Of a stretch of DNA of 22,833 nt, positions 21,507-22,833 are shown piece after piece. The stretch covers positions 1-22,833 of the forward strand of contig CAYZJD010000021.1 in assembly GCA_964478455.1 (NCBI GenBank), in the 5' to 3' direction. Origin of the DNA: CAYZJD01 sp964478455. Its GTDB lineage: Bacteria; Acidobacteriota; Terriglobia; Bryobacterales; Bryobacteraceae. Made by a program: the position numbers and the translations under genes. The notes beneath the pieces are model-generated. The model was not told the DNA's origin. It ran no database searches and saw nothing but the letters and a program-made list of their open reading frames with translations. The stretch's first letter is position 1, and each line of letters starts with the position of its first letter.

Positions 21507-22833
21507 ATGGACGAAGTCTATTACGGTTATCGTTTCCTGCTGATGGCCGTCATCATTGCCGCGAATGCCTTCTTCGCTGGCGCCGAAGTCTCCCTCGTCA
21601 GCGTAAGGCCGTCCCGCCTGCGCGAACTGGCTGAGGTGGGCAACGTCGGCGCGCAAGCCGCGCTCAGCTTACTCTCCAATCCCGAGAGGCTGCTATCGGT
21701 GGTGCAGGTGGGCGTAACGCTGGCCAGCCTCGCCCTCGGATGGGCGGGGGAGGACACGCTCTTCCGCTTCCTCTCAGGCCTGCTCCAACCGGTTCTGCCC
21801 GCCGGCTCGGAGCGCGCCCTGCACGTAGCCAGCTTTGCGCTTGCCTTCCTGATCATGACGTTCTTCCACGTGGTCGTCGGCGAGGTGGTCCCAAAGAACC
21901 TGGCCATTGAGAAGGCCGACCGCCTCGCTATCCTGGTCGCGCCGCCGTTGCTGGTTTTCTACCGCGTCTCGGAGCCGTTTGTTTACGTGATCGAGCGCTC
22001 CTCCGCCGCCATGTCCCGGCTTTTGGGGCTGAAGGGCGAACCGAAGGGTGGTGGACATTCAACAGAAGAGCTGAAGCTCATCGTCAGCTCAAGCCGGGGT
22101 CAGGGGGGTGTGCGGAAGTTCGAGGAGGAGGTCATCCACCGCCTTCTGGATCTCGACAACGTCTCGGTGCGCGAGATTATGGTGCCGCGGAACCACATCG
22201 TCTCCGTTTCGATCGATGCCGGCCTCGAAGACATCCTGCGAACCATGAACGAGCACCAGTTCTCGCGCGTGCCCGTCTACGAAGGGCCGCCGGAGCAGAT
22301 CGTTGGCTTCTTGCACTACAAGGACTTGTTGCGCCTCCGGGAGGAATGGAGGACTGCCGACGCCGCCCGCCGGCTCACACTTCGGTACCGCCTGCGATCG
22401 CTGCTGCAAAAACCCCTCGTGGTACCGGAGTCCAAGCCCGTCAGTCAGATGGTGGATGAGTTCCGCCAGAGCCGCAGCCACCTGGCTGTGGTCGTCGACG
22501 AATTCGGAACAATCGTCGGCTTGGTGACGATGGAAGATGTTTTCGAGCAGATCTTCGGGGAAATTGAGGACGAGCACGACGTGGTGCGGCAGTTGCCCGC
22601 CGCCGGAGCGCGGGTGCTCGAGGTCGAGGGCACAACCACCATCCGCGATCTGGAAACCCAGTACCGGATCGAGCTCCCTTTAGATGCCGGCTTCGAAACC
22701 CTTGCTGGCTTCCTCCTCTTCCGGCTCGGCTATATTCCCAAGGCCGGGGAATCAGTAGAGCATGCCGGGCGGCGTTTCACTGTTCTCGAGATGGACCGCA
22801 ACCGCATTGCCAGGGTACGGATCGAGAGAGTGA
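21507..22833 (+). CDS. CNNM/CBS/CorC membrane protein (hemolysin C family), 3' partial
   Basis: 442 codons are readable from ATG 21507 and the frame is still open at the window edge; the last TGA (22831-22833) is out of frame. The N-terminal CNNM (DUF21) domain (about 1-195) has an opening span with the family signature FLLMAVIIAANAFFAGAEVSLVS, further spans near 60-85, 100-125 and 125-160, and the motif VVGEVVPKNLAIEK. A CBS pair follows (about 210-345; IMVPRNHIVSVS, HLAVVVDEFGTIVGLVTMEDVFEQIFGEI), then a CorC_HlyC domain (about 355 to the end). Relatives take part in magnesium/cobalt or sodium transport; 'hemolysin' is a historical name. From the length, only a few codons should be missing. 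It diverges from the acylase gene across 95 bp; no strong Shine-Dalgarno is seen. Confidence 0.93.
   Translation, partial: MDEVYYGYRFLLMAVIIAANAFFAGAEVSLVSVRPSRLRELAEVGNVGAQAALSLLSNPERLLSVVQVGVTLASLALGWAGEDTLFRFLSGLLQPVLPAGSERALHVASFALAFLIMTFFHVVVGEVVPKNLAIEKADRLAILVAPPLLVFYRVSEPFVYVIERSSAAMSRLLGLKGEPKGGGHSTEELKLIVSSSRGQGGVRKFEEEVIHRLLDLDNVSVREIMVPRNHIVSVSIDAGLEDILRTMNEHQFSRVPVYEGPPEQIVGFLHYKDLLRLREEWRTADAARRLTLRYRLRSLLQKPLVVPESKPVSQMVDEFRQSRSHLAVVVDEFGTIVGLVTMEDVFEQIFGEIEDEHDVVRQLPAAGARVLEVEGTTTIRDLETQYRIELPLDAGFETLAGFLLFRLGYIPKAGESVEHAGRRFTVLEMDRNRIARVRIERV

Noticed and set aside
21412..21507. TTG start of the acylase gene at 21507
   Set aside because: It would add 32 polar residues before the membrane anchor and overlap the start codon of the divergent gene; the GTG at 21411 puts the anchor at the N-terminus.
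22831..22833. Terminal TGA as stop codon of the CNNM-family gene
   Set aside because: Codon-by-codon reading from 21507 gives ...ATC GAG AGA GTG A at the edge, so this TGA is out of frame and the gene continues beyond the window.
1..22833. tRNA genes, rRNA, CRISPR arrays, prophage or insertion sequence genes
   Set aside because: Intergenic gaps are all short (at most about 150 bp) and none shows a cloverleaf, regular spacer array or transposase/integrase motif.

Overview
The window is a 22.8 kb, GC-rich, densely coded piece of a bacterial chromosome carrying 14 protein genes, 13 complete within the window and one running off the right edge. No rRNA, tRNA, CRISPR array, transposase gene or phage gene is visible. 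The gene mix and style suggest a member of the Acidobacteriota, probably near the Solibacter/Bryobacter group: an ECF sigma factor with a zinc-finger/HEAT anti-sigma factor, a DUF4097-type repeat protein, a double-PDZ protein, a fused MEMO-AMMECR1 protein and REP-like repeats. This assignment is an inference from content, not from a marker-gene tree.

Layout. (1) 21-1727: an S1-domain protein resembling ribosomal protein S1. (2) 1863-5541, plus strand: a tight cluster of ECF sigma factor, membrane anti-sigma factor with a HEAT-repeat exterior, an exported protein of 18-residue beta-repeats, and an exported double-PDZ protein; together these look like an envelope-sensing regulatory unit. (3) 5569-6138, minus strand: a lone nuoB. 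(4) 6241-8493: 4-alpha-glucanotransferase (malQ), divergent from nuoB. (5) 8630-16204, plus strand: a MEMO1-AMMECR1 fusion, then an overlapping addB/addA-type helicase-nuclease pair for double-strand break processing. (6) 16184-17063, minus strand: a second ECF sigma factor and a small soluble zinc-type anti-sigma factor, overlapping by 14 bp. (7) 17217-19157: threonyl-tRNA synthetase. (8) 19195-21411, minus strand: a membrane-anchored penicillin-acylase-family hydrolase. (9) 21507 to the window end: a CNNM/CBS/CorC-type membrane protein.

Non-coding signals. One 21-bp sequence occurs three times: once just after malQ and twice as a perfect inverted pair between the second sigma operon and thrS; it looks like a REP-type element. 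Several genes (addB and the acylase most clearly) have a TATACT/TACAAT-like box 6-7 nt before the start codon, which suggests leaderless mRNAs. The TTG start of the soluble anti-sigma gene lies in an 18-nt hairpin that also holds the sigma stop codon, a layout that fits strict translational coupling.

The stretches most worth follow-up are the sigma/anti-sigma/beta-repeat/PDZ cluster, the coupling hairpin, the REP-like repeats and the helicase-nuclease pair in which both subunits carry a four-cysteine (probable Fe-S) nuclease domain. None is certain to be new; all are stated with the test that would decide.
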